64,000 nt of DNA. It comes from Elymus sibiricus (taxonomy: Eukaryota > Streptophyta > Magnoliopsida > Poales > Poaceae). Positions within the stretch are counted from its first letter, which is position 1. The number at the start of each line of letters is the position of its first letter. Shown here one piece after another: positions 45,738 to 55,883 of the stretch. The notes under the pieces were generated by a model that did no database searches, was not told where the DNA came from, and saw only the letters and a program-made list of their open reading frames with translations. Where the stretch lies: assembly GCA_039707655.1 (NCBI GenBank), contig CM077667.1:416187409-416251408 (forward strand), given 5' to 3'. A program made the translations under genes and the position numbers.

Positions 45738-46209
45738 GTACGCTCGGTGGTGTTGAGTTCTTGGAGGGAGCTCTTCAGGGATCGGGAAGCTCACAATTGG
45801 TCGGACGAAGAAGAGCAGACACGGGGCATGAGACAACCTTAGGCAGAGCCGGTAAATTCATCGTTTTATGATCAGCGTCATGATTTACTATGGAGCTGAC
45901 AGCATGGGATTTGAGACAAGAGTTAGGGTTGCACGTCTGAGCGTCGCTGCAAAGTAATCTAGACCGACAGGATTTGACGACTCTGTCGTCCGTGTCCAGA
46001 TTAAGTACGGAGGTTGATTTTCTTATGCTCGAGATCGGGACGAATTTCGCTGCGCCAGATAGTTGGTACAACGCGATTTAATCTGGCGGTTGTTGCTCCA
46101 AAGGATAATCAAGTCGGCAGAAACAAAGTTAGCGGTACACAAATTAAATTCGTCGAGCTCTCATTGATGCTGCTACTTCCCATCAATTCACCGGAAATTC
46201 ACTTTGACT
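45738..46209 (+). other. F 5' internal leader
   Basis: The sequence following the PBS has no ORF with a recognisable gag. It is taken as the leader and the remains of the 5' internal region. Confidence 0.45.
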
Positions 46210-46565
46210 CATAGGTGTATATGCACCCATTGTCTAGATACACATTTCAAAATGTTGAAAAAATTCGAGAAAAAATCCCGCGTGTAAATCCGGACATTAT
46301 ATATGCGTGCACCAAGTTTCGACGAAAAAGGACATTTTTTGTGGCTTGTGTAAAAAAGACAAATTTCGATGCTTGATTACAGCTATTCACGAGGCATATT
46401 TTTATCTTTTTTTATACAGGCCACAAATTTTTTCCTTTTTCATCGAATTTTTGTGTACAAACATAGGATGTCCGGATGTATACGCGGGGTTTTTTCTTGA
46501 ATTTTTTAAACATTTTGAAATGTGTTTTTTATATGTATTTCATAATAGGTGTATATACACATAGG
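46210..46565. mobile_element. Fold-back MITE, about 355 bp
   Basis: Two long inverted arms fill almost the whole segment. The left end reads CATAGGTGTATATGCACC and the inverse of the right end CCTATGTGTATATACACC. The words CACATTTCAAAATGTT, ATCCGGACAT and TTTGTGGC recur in mirrored order. The arms are about 170 bp long. No coding capacity. The target duplication is unclear and the superfamily is uncertain. Confidence 0.7.
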
Positions 46566-46905
46566 AGCCAAAAAGCCACTCTCTTCACGTACAAGCTACT
46601 TTGTGATGTGGAGAGATCCAATCTAGTAAAAAAAGGGGGAAGGCCACGGTCTACAGGAGGATACGGACATGGATGCAATCGAACCAGCCCCGTGCCGAAA
46701 ATCGACTTGCACAATACACACCAAGCCCAGCTGGTCAACGACCCGATCTAGACCGTCAAGGTCTCTAGTTCGGCCAGACTCACACGCCGCGGCGCCCGCC
46801 TCCGCCGGCTCTCGCCGCCATGGCTCCACCTCGCCTGCGCCAGCCTGCTCCGGCTCACCCCACACGTGCCCCCGCGCGCCGGCGTCCGTCTCCGTCGCCC
46901 GCACC
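46566..46905 (+). other. GC-rich segment left of H
   Basis: This continues at 49597 after removal of H. It looks like promoter or 5' untranslated sequence of a grass gene (GC-rich, many CGCC words). It may belong to the captured WDR43-like sequence, but this is not proven. The last five bases are the H duplication GCACC. Confidence 0.4.
46901..46905. repeat. Target-site duplication GCACC, left copy
   Basis: GCACC directly precedes the TGTAATG terminus and recurs at 49592-49596. Confidence 0.9.
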
Positions 46906-47182
46906 TGTAATGCCCGTGGCCGCCGGTGATCACCGGGACGTGAGCTGGGGTAACTGCAGCTTGTGGAGAGCTGCCACCGAAGGATACATCTGCTTGTGGA
47001 AAGCAGCCACCATGGACGGGAGGAGGACAAGAGGAAGGAGACGACTCAGTTCATTTCTCTTCAATAATCCCCTCTGTGCGGCTGTTGTCCTCTTTAGTAG
47101 TCACCGAGCAAACAAGCCCAAAATAGCTGGCCCACGGCCCATGTCCGCCAAGCCCAAAACGACCACAGGTACAGGTGTTACA
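46906..47182 (-). repeat. H 3' LTR
   Basis: 277 bp; differs from the other LTR at two transitions in the ATAATCCCCT neighbourhood. Confidence 0.9.
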
Positions 47183-47517
47183 CTATCGCCCCCAGGAAAC
47201 ATTGCTTGTCCCCAAGCAATGGCTTGCTCATGGCGTAATCTCAACACAATGTAGCACCAATTTTTGCAGCGTAAGCTCAGCAAGGAAGAACCTCTAGCAC
47301 ATGCATCTCTTGCTGCAGGTGCAGAACCCTCTATGGATTGGACACCCGGATCCCATGTCTTGTGCTGAAGGTTAGTAGCCAAAACAATCAATGCCCAGAA
47401 TGCCTGAAACATGTATGTCATTGCCGGTGTATGAAGGGCAATCGCTTGATAAGCTGATAATATTTGCACCGGAGTCTCTCTTGTCCAGGCTATAGCCAAG
47501 CCATCCCCATACATATA
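47183..47517 (-). other. H 3' untranslated region and polypurine tract
   Basis: The sequence between the ORF stop and the LTR has no ORF of note. The minus strand ends CCTGGGGGCGATAG directly before the LTR, a plausible plus-strand primer. Confidence 0.55.
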
Positions 47518-49254
47518 CTACAACAGTGTCAATTCAGATACCAGCAGTTCTCCGAGTAGGTGGATTGCGACATCAGCACTAGGATTGAAAAAACCATGCT
47601 TCCAAGGTTGTATGAAGGCAAGCACAGAGCGAGTACTTGCAATTCCAGATTGTCTAGGGCCAAAAGCACGTCGCCTCCAGAGTGGCATTGCCTCGACAAC
47701 ATGCACCATCTGTATAAGAAATGAACGGAAGCAAGTACACTGTCCAGGAGCAAATAATAAGCTGAATAACCATGCCAACATGTCACCCCAGGAAATAGAT
47801 AACTGTGATTTCCAACAAAACAACACCATCTCCTGGAGAGGCGACTGAATGTATGCGCCATGACGACCACACAATCTCATAGCAGAAATAAACGTGCATA
47901 ATATGGCATCACTCCCAAGCAGATTCAGGTGACCAATGAAATGCACAGCAAAAATACCAGGATCCCAAAGTGTAGCAGATGAATGTGTTACCTTCTGCAT
48001 TGGTAAATCAAGAATACGTTGAACCGAATATATATTCTTTGACAATAGCTGCACCATCCTGTGTTTACGGTCAGCATTGCTAGAGATCAAACCCACAAAA
48101 TTTTGTAGCTCATACTGTATCTCCAAGGCTTGAAGTGAATCATCCTGATATACATTGTTAATTAACGCCCTGTTACTGTCAGGAGACAAAAGAATTCCTA
48201 TAGTTGCTGATTTATGAACAACACCGGGACTAAAGGAGTTCCCATTGCATGGAAACACGTTCTGAAACACTGCAGCAGCAGACTCCAAGCCCTCTTCCAG
48301 AAAAAGTGACAGGCCTCCGACATAGGTGAACACTTCATCATCAAGCTCCATGAGATGTGATTCAGAGAACACCATCTCTCCAGGTTGTACACAATGCTCT
48401 CCAACATCAGTAATGAGTTCATCAGGGTCGTCTTCCTTCTTCTTAGCAACGACATGTTGTGGACCGCTCACCAATGGAACAGCATCAGCCACATAACCTT
48501 CCGGTGTGCCGATGAGAACATATGTCGAACAGGTGGCGGACGACTTGGTTGTGAGAGGCACATCCACACATGGGACAACATTAGCAGCACCGTGGTCAAC
48601 CTCACTGATGGAGGCGGACCTAGTAGCAGCCGCCGGGTTGGACGCCGGAGTTGTAGACGCTTGTACGGCTGCGGGTGGTGGTGGGGTAGTGGTGGTGGAC
48701 GGAGACGACGCTACGCCCTGGTTGTGGATCGAGGCGATCACGCTGGCGGTGGCGGCCGTCGATTTGACACCATCCGGCCACTTGGGCAGCATAGACGCCA
48801 CCGGTGAGAAGCTCTGGATCGTGCCCGTATCATCAGCCAACGCTAGGAGGTGGCGAAAACCCACCAGAGTGATGAGCTGTTGCTGCGCCAACTCATAGAG
48901 AATTTGACGGTGGTTGGGGCAGGACTTAAATTGCCGCTCCAGCTCATATTGCCGTATATGGTGTCCCGACTGACTTGCCTCGAGCCACCGGTTGATGGAG
49001 TCGAGCGTCATCCGGATCTCGAGCATCGTCAGAGCCCGAGCTGTGCCTTGGCCAGCCATGTCGTCGGTGGCCTGGTTGACCCCAAACGTGATAGCCGAGC
49101 AATGTGTCGAACACCTTGTGGGCGTGGTGGCAGCGAGGACGGCGTCTACGCATAGAGCGCGAGCAGCGACGACTCGATGCGTGGAGATGAGCGAGGCGTG
49201 GGTGTGGTGGCCGTCTGCCCTTCCTGCTCCGTGACCTCCAATCGCCGCGCACAA
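47518..49254 (-). CDS. Intact 578-residue ORF of element H, function unknown
   Basis: An uninterrupted frame of 578 codons. The first Met is at 49252-49254, about 50 bp after the PBS; a second Met at residue 66 (ATG 49057-49059, MAGQGTARALTMLEIRM) may be the real start. Residues 77-140 are predicted helical (LDSINRWLEASQS, YELERQFKSC, LYELAQQQLITLVGF). Residues 165-215 are Ser/Thr/Pro/Ala-rich. The middle is acidic (KKKEDDPDEL, LMELDDEV). The C-terminal third is hydrophobic with several possible membrane-type helices (DMLAWLFSLLF, SFLIQMVHVV). I see no zinc knuckle, protease DTGA, RT or integrase motif. It sits where gag would be, so a gag-like role is possible; a captured host sequence is the alternative. 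Confidence 0.6.
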   Translation of the reverse strand: MCAAIGGHGAGRADGHHTHASLISTHRVVAARALCVDAVLAATTPTRCSTHCSAITFGVNQATDDMAGQGTARALTMLEIRMTLDSINRWLEASQSGHHIRQYELERQFKSCPNHRQILYELAQQQLITLVGFRHLLALADDTGTIQSFSPVASMLPKWPDGVKSTAATASVIASIHNQGVASSPSTTTTPPPPAAVQASTTPASNPAAATRSASISEVDHGAANVVPCVDVPLTTKSSATCSTYVLIGTPEGYVADAVPLVSGPQHVVAKKKEDDPDELITDVGEHCVQPGEMVFSESHLMELDDEVFTYVGGLSLFLEEGLESAAAVFQNVFPCNGNSFSPGVVHKSATIGILLSPDSNRALINNVYQDDSLQALEIQYELQNFVGLISSNADRKHRMVQLLSKNIYSVQRILDLPMQKVTHSSATLWDPGIFAVHFIGHLNLLGSDAILCTFISAMRLCGRHGAYIQSPLQEMVLFCWKSQLSISWGDMLAWLFSLLFAPGQCTCFRSFLIQMVHVVEAMPLWRRRAFGPRQSGIASTRSVLAFIQPWKHGFFNPSADVAIHLLGELLVSELTLL

Positions 49255-49299
49255 GCAGATGGAATGGAGGGGAAAAAATTAGGGTGGGAGGATTTGCTA

Positions 49300-49312
49300 G
49301 CTCTGAATACCA
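49300..49312 (-). other. H primer-binding site (tRNA-Met-like)
   Basis: The minus strand reads TGGTATTCAGAGC two bases after the LTR, the initiator tRNA-Met site TGGTATCAGAGC with one inserted T. Confidence 0.75.
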
Positions 49313-49314
49313 AT

Positions 49315-49591
49315 TGTAATGCCCGTGGCCGCCGGTGATCACCGGGACGTGAGCTGGGGTAACTGCAGCTTGTGGAGAGCTGCCACCGAAGGATACATCT
49401 GCTTGTGGAAAGCAGCCACCATGGACGGGAGGAGGACAAGAGGAAGGAGACGACTCAGTTCATTTCTCTTCGATAATCCCCTCCGTGCGGCTGTTGTCCT
49501 CTTTAGTAGTCACCGAGCAAACAAGCCCAAAATAGCTGGCCCACGGCCCATGTCCGCCAAGCCCAAAACGACCACAGGTACAGGTGTTACA
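49315..49591 (-). repeat. H 5' LTR
   Basis: 277 bp, same termini and near-identical sequence to 46906-47182; followed by the duplicated GCACC. Confidence 0.9.
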
Positions 49592-49596
49592 GCACC
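49592..49596. repeat. Target-site duplication GCACC, right copy
   Basis: Exact copy of 46901-46905. Confidence 0.9.
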
Positions 49597-50203
49597 GCTC
49601 CGGCCGCCCTCACGCGCGCCTGCGCCAGGCCTGCCTCGCTGCGCCGCACCAGCCTCCGTCGTCGTGGCTCGCCCCGCCACGGCCTCGCCTCGTCGTCGCG
49701 GCCTCCACCGCTCACTTTGCCTGCCCGCCTCCGCCATGGCCCACCGCGCATCCAAGCCAGCCTCACCCCGTCGAGCCGGCCCTCTCCGACGACGTTATAA
49801 GCCCTGTCCTGTACTCGGATCTAGGTATCGAATGAAATGGAAAAAGTACTCTCGAACTCACACCTTGTTCTCTGATTTCTGTTTCTCTGCTTCTCATCCC
49901 GATTCAGCTGTTCCCGACATGGTTGTTCACCCTGCTCAGCGTAGGTGTGACACTTTGCTGCGGACTCGCCTTGCCGCCGCGCTCGTCTTTGCTGCGGACT
50001 CGCCTCACCGTTGCGCTCGTCTTTGCTACCGCGCCTCGCCTCGCCGACGCCGGCAAACTCTTCGTCTGGCTCTCCCCGCCGGCGCTCAGTGCCTCCATCT
50101 GCGCCCGCATGTGCCGCCCGGCCTCCCCTTCTTCTGCGTACGCGCGCGCGCCGCCCGGGTTCCCCTCCGTGCCGCCTCGACCCGCCGCGCCCGTCTCCGT
50201 CGC
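49597..50203 (+). other. GC-rich segment right of H, upstream of WDR43-like pseudogene
   Basis: It continues the sequence cut at 46905. A tandem repeat of about 35 bp (GCTGCGGACTCGCC... units near 49957-50030) is present. Several long ORFs on both strands overlap here, which is typical of GC-rich non-coding DNA. It could be the 5' untranslated part of the captured transcript plus unrelated sequence. Confidence 0.4.
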
Positions 50204-51300
50204 CATGGCCGCAACCCCGCCGCCGGCCGACACCTTCGCCTTCTCTCCTGACGGAGAGCTCTTCGCGGCCGTCTCCGATCGGCGGATCTAGCTCTGTTCG
50301 GCAGAAGCACAAAAAGGATGTCAACCTTATTGTTGTTGCTGTTGGCACTACAAATGGTGAAGTTTTAGCTCTTGATTCTACTGGTGTTATATGGAGAAAT
50401 GCTTGTCACACTGGGAAGATCATTGATCTTCACTTTTCGAAACAAGGGCGCGTTCTTATTACTGCTAGCATGGATGGAGTTATATGTGAATTGGATACTT
50501 ATATATACTGGAAAATCCAAAGGTACATTGAAAGCTTCAAAGAAATCAATTAATTCTTTGGCACTTTCTCATGATGAGAAATTTATGGTTGTCTCAGGTA
50601 AGACAACAAAATTATACAGTATGAAGGATAAAAAGAGATTCTGAAGATTCCTTCTGATAATGGCCTCATCCAGCTGATGTTTGTGTCTAATGAAGCACGC
50701 ACATTAGTTTCTTGTACTGACAATGATGAAGAAGTCAAAATCTGATCTTCTGATCACCACAATTGCACTATCATTTGTACAGTCTCCCTTGTCGTGCATA
50801 CTCAGCCAAAGACAGTAGAGTGTAACAGGAGCATATCATATGAAGCCGGGGGAATTGTTCTTGCATTATCAAAGAAAGGTGTGGCTTATGTGTGGCACTT
50901 GCAGACCTTTTCCCAAGATGAAAATCTGATGCATTAACTTCGGAAGAGCAAGATGCAAAAGTAAATAAAAAAATGGCTGATGGACAAGATCGACAGGAGA
51001 ATACAAACCTCACTCATCAAGGAAGACCAAACAAAAGGACAGCATCTGTTGTGGATTCTATCACTGACACAGTCAAGGAGGGGAATCCAGAGTATAATCT
51101 ATATGAACCAACTATGGAGCAGAAACTCGAAAATCTAAATTTGCTCAACAAGTCTGAATTCCTTGAAGAGCAATCAGCTTCTCTGGCGCCGCCAAGTGCA
51201 GATTCAGTTTATATTTTGCTGAAGCAAGCTTTGCGTGCTGATGATCGCACAGAATTGGATTCCGGGCTGGCAACGGTCTCCACGCCATCTGTCGGCCCTG
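50204..51300 (+). pseudogene. Processed WDR43/UTP5-like pseudogene
   Basis: The reading starts at ATG 50204-50206 (MAATPPPADTFAFSPDGELF), continues in another frame with VNLIVVAVGTTNGEVLALDS and LHFSKQGRVLITASMDGVIC, shifts again at a small insertion near 50505 (KSINSLALSHDEKFMVVSG), has TGA for a Trp codon near 50742, and ends with the beginning of a Utp12-type domain (PPSADSVYILLKQALRADDR). WDR43/UTP5 is a nucleolar WD-repeat protein of the small-subunit processome. No introns are seen, so the source was a spliced transcript. A piece is missing after SDRRI and the Utp12 domain is cut off. It lies inside F and may have been captured by it. Confidence 0.7.
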
Positions 51301-51659
51301 TCTTCGTAATATATATTTGGGATCGTACCAGTATACGTCCTGCATTATTCAGCATCAGCACAAAGGAGTGGATTGATCTGTGTGTCTGAAATCGATTTGC
51401 TTCGTCCGCGTTCATCCGACAAAAAAAATCAGGTGTTGTTCGCCCTATATATTTATTAGTACATATTAATTTATCGGAGAACAATTACTCTGCCTCTTGC
51501 AATATTTTTGCGCAGGATAATTATTCATCACAAAGATGGCATTATGCCGCGGATACGGAGCGCACGTCAGTATCATTCTGCACTGGTGTTCGTCTGTGCC
51601 GTGCTGCACGGCCGACTCACATGTCCGCGCCGTCTTCCAATGCCGTGGCTGACACTCCC
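51301..51659 (+). other. Junction between pseudogene and F interior
   Basis: A mostly AT-rich stretch ending at TTTTTGCGCAG near 51516. No gene. F interior shared with G resumes near 51530. Confidence 0.4.
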
Positions 51660-51840
51660 GTCCGCGTTGGCTTACAACACAACGGTCGACTCCCGCGTCT
51701 ACACCAGCGTATAACGCCGCGGACGACTCGTGCGTTTGCACTGGCCTACAATGCCATGGCCGAATCTCGCATCTACGCCGGTTTACAACGCCACGGTCGC
51801 CTCACCGTCCGCGCTGGTTTTCATTGTCACGGTCCGGTCT
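51660..51840 (+). repeat. 37-bp tandem array in F
   Basis: Units start with TTACAAC-like words at about 51672, 51710, 51747, 51783 and 51820. G has the same array in opposite orientation at 61784-61985. The units are diverged. Confidence 0.6.
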
Positions 51841-51976
51841 ACATCATCACGTCGGTGTCGAGCCTGCTCGTTTAAGCCGCCCAACTGATGCGCGTGAGCC
51901 GTCGCCCCCACGGTCCGGTCTACATCAACACGCCGGTGTCGCGCCTGTTCGCTCAAGCCGCCCAACCGATGCGAGT

Positions 51977-52250
51977 GAGCCGCCATGATGCGACCGTTCA
52001 AATATGGGTGCCCTACCTTATTGGCGGAAGATTTAAAGTTGCCCAAGAGGACGAGCCGCCATGATGCGACCGTTCAAACATGGGTGCCCTACCTTATTGG
52101 CAGAAGATTTAAAGTCGCCCAAGAGGACGAGCCGCCATGATGCGATCGTTCAAACATAGGTGCCCTGCTTTATCGGCGAAAAATTAAAAAGTTTCCCAAG
52201 AGGACGAGCCGCCATGATGCGCCGTTCAAACATGGGTGCCCGGATTTATT
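51977..52250 (+). repeat. 76-bp tandem repeat in F, 3.6 copies
   Basis: GAGCCGCCATGATGCG recurs at 51977, 52053, 52129 and 52206. Each unit includes CCTTATTGG-like and GCCCAAGAGGAC words. G has a single counterpart near 61236-61300. Confidence 0.85.
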
Positions 52251-53279
52251 GGATCATCATAAGGTCACTTGGGGGCTTCCAACTCAATGAGTTTAGCTTT
52301 CATACCCTCTTGACCGGCTACCATGCCATATATGAGTTAAACCTGCCTGTTTGCAACTTGCTACTCCACCAGGTGACCCGCCGAACTCTTGACAGTCAAT
52401 CTTGCAAAGAGACCCTGAACTTGACAGTCAATCTCGCAATAAGACCCTGAACTTGTCAAGGTTAAAACGGCGGCTCTTGTCACGAGAGAGCCGGCTTACA
52501 GTGAGCTAGGATAAACTCACCTCTCCGCTGTAGTCTCTCCGCTATGTGGCCCGTTCGTACTCTTAACAGTCAATCTTTTTTAAGACCCTGAACTTGTTAA
52601 GGTTAAAACGACGGATTTATGTCATGTGAGAGCCAGCCTACGGGATTAAAAGGCTTTCATGCCAAAGCTTCTTGAAAGCAAAAACCTTGAGTTTTTTCAA
52701 AAAAGAACAAGAGTTGATCTCTTCTGTTTGTGCCTTCAAAGCCGACTTACAAATATTTGAGATATACATGTATATATTCTCTGTTAGTTGTCTTTATCAT
52801 ATACATACATCATCCTGCATTGCATCATGCATCATTCATGCATATCAAACTGGCCATCAAACCGGGTTACATCGTAACCTCTGCAGGGACAAATAGATCT
52901 TTGATAGCCAAAATGGCTGGATCTTCATCATGGTTTATCATAACCAGTATTAAATGATTGGGGTTTTTCAAGCTAGCTCGGAAGAAATTACTATTCTCGA
53001 AGAGCCGCCCTATGACATATAAATGCCGTGTCATCTAATTGACCGTCTCCTGGATTTTTTCAACTGGTGCTCTGTAGTAAACTACAACACTTATGGATTT
53101 CTCAAAACATATATTTGCCGGGTTGCACCGCAACCACGAGCAGGGATTTTCATTTCAAGGACAAAGGCATTATTCCAGGATATTCCACAAAATACCGAGT
53201 TACAACCACGGTCAAGGAATCATTCAAAAAATTATGATGAGTTATATTATTCTCACACAGTCCCAAGTCGCTGCAGGCA
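52251..53279 (+). other. F interior, no gene
   Basis: AT-rich sequence with two imperfect copies of an ACAGTCAATCTT...AAGACCCTGAACTTG phrase near 52400-52590. Short ORFs carry no domain. Confidence 0.5.
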
Positions 53280-54385
53280 TGCGACCCGACACTTGGGGGC
53301 TATAGTATTCAGCTACTGAAACAGATTGTAAAGGTCCAAATTGAAGACTCGGCCCATCACATACTGATGAGCCGGTCCTTGGGGGCTACACATGTGAAAT
53401 ACAAGACACTCAGTCTATATCTGGCGACTCAGATGACAACCCAGATTTCTCAACATTCAACACCAAGTTCAAAGTCTCATGTTGCTGCAAGCATGCACCA
53501 TGGCACTTGGGGGCTAATGAAAGTTGTTACATTGTCAACAGGTCCTGTTATCTCAAGGAGATGAGCCGGCCTTTCTATCTTTTTCTAAGTCCCAGCCCAG
53601 TATTTTCTTACTGAGCCGGCCCTTGGGGGCTACACATTGCTCCTCAAGTCTATATGAACAGATCTACAAAAATTTCCTGCTCATTATTGCATAATGACCC
53701 GGGCCTTGGGGGCTACACTGGCTGAAGTTTTATGAGCATAAGACATTTACAAGTCCCAGGTTGCTGCAGGCAAGACAACCCGGCACTTGGGGGCTACAGG
53801 TAATATGGATATAAAAAATAGAATAACACTTTCAAGATGTCAATTGTGAGCGAGACGAGTCTCATTTCTTTATGGAGCTAAAGCGTTGAAAGACCAGCTC
53901 AACATCACACGTATTTCTTTATTCCCAATAATTTTATTAGGTCAGCTGGAGTCCAGTTGTTTGACCCGGCGTCACTAACAATCATGACCCGGCATTATCA
54001 AAAGATCATAACCCGGCAGAGTCTATATAAGCAACCCGGCTTCACAAGTTGAAAGTGGTTTAACAATAGACGATTTTCTATTCCCAATCAAGGCAATGGA
54101 AAGCCGGCTCAATTTCATATGATTTTCTTATCTCCGATATTTTCATCGAAGCCAAAGCGTTGGAGGACGACTCAACGGCATATGGGTGTTTTATTCCCAA
54201 TATTTTGCAAAGGACACGGACCTGCAAGATGTTTATGAAGACGGCTCGTTAATATGAAGATGAAACCAGTTTTCAAGGAGCTACTTCATTAAGCCGGCCA
54301 GTGGAGCAAGCCGGTCCCTTAACATATTTGCTATTCTTATTTCAGGAGCTTACCATGAATAAATTCAAGCTAACCTGGGGGCTAA
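53280..54385 (+). repeat. Array of polypurine-tract-like modules before the F 3' LTR
   Basis: The word C(A/C)CTTGGGGGCTA occurs at 53290, 53377, 53505, 53621, 53704 and 53785, and a close form ACCTGGGGGCTAA ends exactly at the 3' LTR (54373-54385), where the polypurine tract must be. Most copies are preceded by a shared phrase such as GTTGCTGCAGGCA. Spacing is 81-128 bp for the first six. All copies are in the sense orientation of the element. Confidence 0.75.
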
Positions 54386-54998
54386 TGTCGGGGATATTAC
54401 CCCGCGGTATAACCCTGCCTGAAGTATGACCCCGCCGGGACTTGGCGACTCACTGATGACCCGACCGAGCTTGGCGGCTCATTGGTGACCCGACAGGCGG
54501 GTCAGACGAATGACAAGACCCAACGGGCCAGAAGGCGGTTCATGAGAGGGCCGACTCATGTTATGATGGGCCGGCTCACAGAGAAGGCCCAAGATGAGGA
54601 AGGATTCCCTCAAGAAGGAAACATGACCCGGATTAGGATTCAAGAGAGACTAGTCCTAATCCTGCTCCCACTAGGACTCTACATGTAAACCTACCCCTTC
54701 CACTTATATAAGGAGGGGTAAGGCACCCCTAGAGGGACAAGTTCAAGTCATTAGAGATAGACAGATTAGAGGCTCTCGAGATTAGAGGTAGCGATGCCGC
54801 ATCCTTGTAATCGAGATCATCCTCATCATCAATACACACAAAGCAGGATGTAGGCTTTTACCTCCATCGGAGGGGCCGAACCTGGGTAAACTTGCGTCTC
54901 TCGATTCCGACCAACCCCTCTCAAGCCGCCACCTAGTTGCGATGGGCTCACGCCTAAGTTCTCTCACAAGGACATCTTGCCGTGACAAAACCACGACA
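54386..54998 (+). repeat. F 3' LTR
   Basis: 613 bp, TGTCGGGG...CCACGACA, TATATAA at 54715-54721. Followed by the duplicated AGATG. Confidence 0.9.
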
Positions 54999-55003
54999 AG
55001 ATG
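54999..55003. repeat. Target-site duplication AGATG, right copy
   Basis: Exact copy of 45101-45105. Confidence 0.9.
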
Positions 55004-55330
55004 CGTCTTTGTGTTGTTGCTACTAAGGACTACACTGATGACACATATGCTCCACCATCTGAGATCGTTCCGTCATGGGCTGCCAAGCTCACAGCAAAGA
55101 TGAAGACTCTTCTCTGCTTCCAGGTGAAGGGTCAATAGAAGGCTCATGTAGAGGTTAAGAAGGCTCGCGGCCGTGACAAGTTGATCACGAGGAAGATAGG
55201 TCTAGACGTTCACAGCGGCTCTGAGGACCGGATCACTAATGAGGAGGTGTGGGTCAAGAAGAACTGTCCATGGGCTGAGTCAAAAGAGGAGGATGATGAT
55301 GAGGAGGAGGATGATGAGCATGAGGATTGA
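55002..55330 (+). pseudogene. Copia-element 3' ORF, C-terminal part
   Basis: The frame continues from 45076-45105, interrupted by F. It reads MRLCVVATKDYTDDTYAPPS, has one TAG after CFQVKGQ (near 55137), and ends in an acidic tail (KEEDDDEEEDDEHED) at TGA 55328-55330. I do not recognise the domain. Its place before the polypurine tract and LTR of a SIRE/Maximus-like element suggests the C-terminus of its last ORF. Confidence 0.45.
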
Positions 55331-55870
55331 GCTTACTATCACTTTGACTCGCTTTAGTCCTCTGTGCCCCTTTTGGTGTCTCGATGCCAAAGGGGGAGAG
55401 GGTGTTTAGGGATTTGCTGGATTTGTCGAGTCACGAGTGCTTTTTATCTTGCTTTAGTTTATTCGCTCGTCAACTCTTATGTCATTTGCTTTGGTTGGTT
55501 TGTGTTTGTGAGACTTAAAAGACCAAGTTGTATGGTGTGAGACATATACTACCCATCTATTATCTTTATATGTCTTAGAATGTGAGTTATGCTTAGTATG
55601 TGAGTTATGCTTATATTATGTCCTATGCGTATGCTTACGTATCTTATCTTGCATTCATGCTTATTGTTCTTTCTACTAATGCAAGTAGTTATCGGTCTAT
55701 AAAATATAGGGGGAGTGTTCATCCTAGTGTGTGCTCTTTGCATTCCAAAAGCATATTCAAATAGAGCACACATCTAGGGGGAGCCTGTCTATATTTTCTA
55801 GATGTTGGGTTTGCCTAAGCATTACTGTTGATCTTAAAATGGCAAATCCCGTGTTGTCATCCACCCACCA
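55331..55870 (+). other. Copia 3' untranslated region
   Basis: AT-rich, no ORF. A second purine tract (CCAAAGGGGGAGAGGG near 55387-55402) resembles a central polypurine tract. Confidence 0.5.
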
Positions 55871-55883
55871 AAAAGGGGGAGAT
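55871..55883 (+). other. Copia polypurine tract
   Basis: AAAAGGGGGAGAT directly before the LTR start TGTAAGAGC. Confidence 0.85.

Larger units (their letters stand above)
46906..49591 (-). mobile_element. H: compact young LTR element, 2686 bp, one unknown ORF
   Basis: Identical-length LTRs of 277 bp (TGTAATGCCC...GTGTTACA) flank a 2.1-kb interior. By eye the LTRs differ at two positions only. The target duplication GCACC is perfect. On the minus strand a tRNA-Met-like PBS follows the right LTR and a purine-rich tract (CCTGGGGGCGATAG) precedes the left LTR, so the element is minus. Its only gene is the intact ORF 47518-49254. RT, RNase H and integrase are missing, so movement must depend on another element. 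I cannot name the family. Confidence 0.88.
45106..54998 (+). mobile_element. F: non-autonomous Tat-like LTR element, 9.9 kb
   Basis: Two LTRs (45106-45717, 54386-54998) with TGTCGGGG...CGACA ends, a PBS, a purine-rich tract before the 3' LTR and target duplication AGATG (45101-45105, 54999-55003) define the element. About 21 differences between the LTRs, counted by eye, suggest moderate age. No gag or pol domain is seen. The interior holds a fold-back MITE, element H, a WDR43-like pseudogene and tandem arrays. G (58154-64000) is a relative on the other strand. Confidence 0.88.

Noticed and set aside
46623..47254. ORFs around the H left LTR (for example 46820-47254 plus)
   Set aside because: They run across the target duplication and LTR of H and are repeated at the right LTR, so they are chance frames.
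50204..51400. A functional WD-repeat gene
   Set aside because: The frame changes at least twice, a Trp codon is replaced by TGA, part of the N-terminal region is missing and the Utp12 domain is cut; it also lies inside a retroelement.
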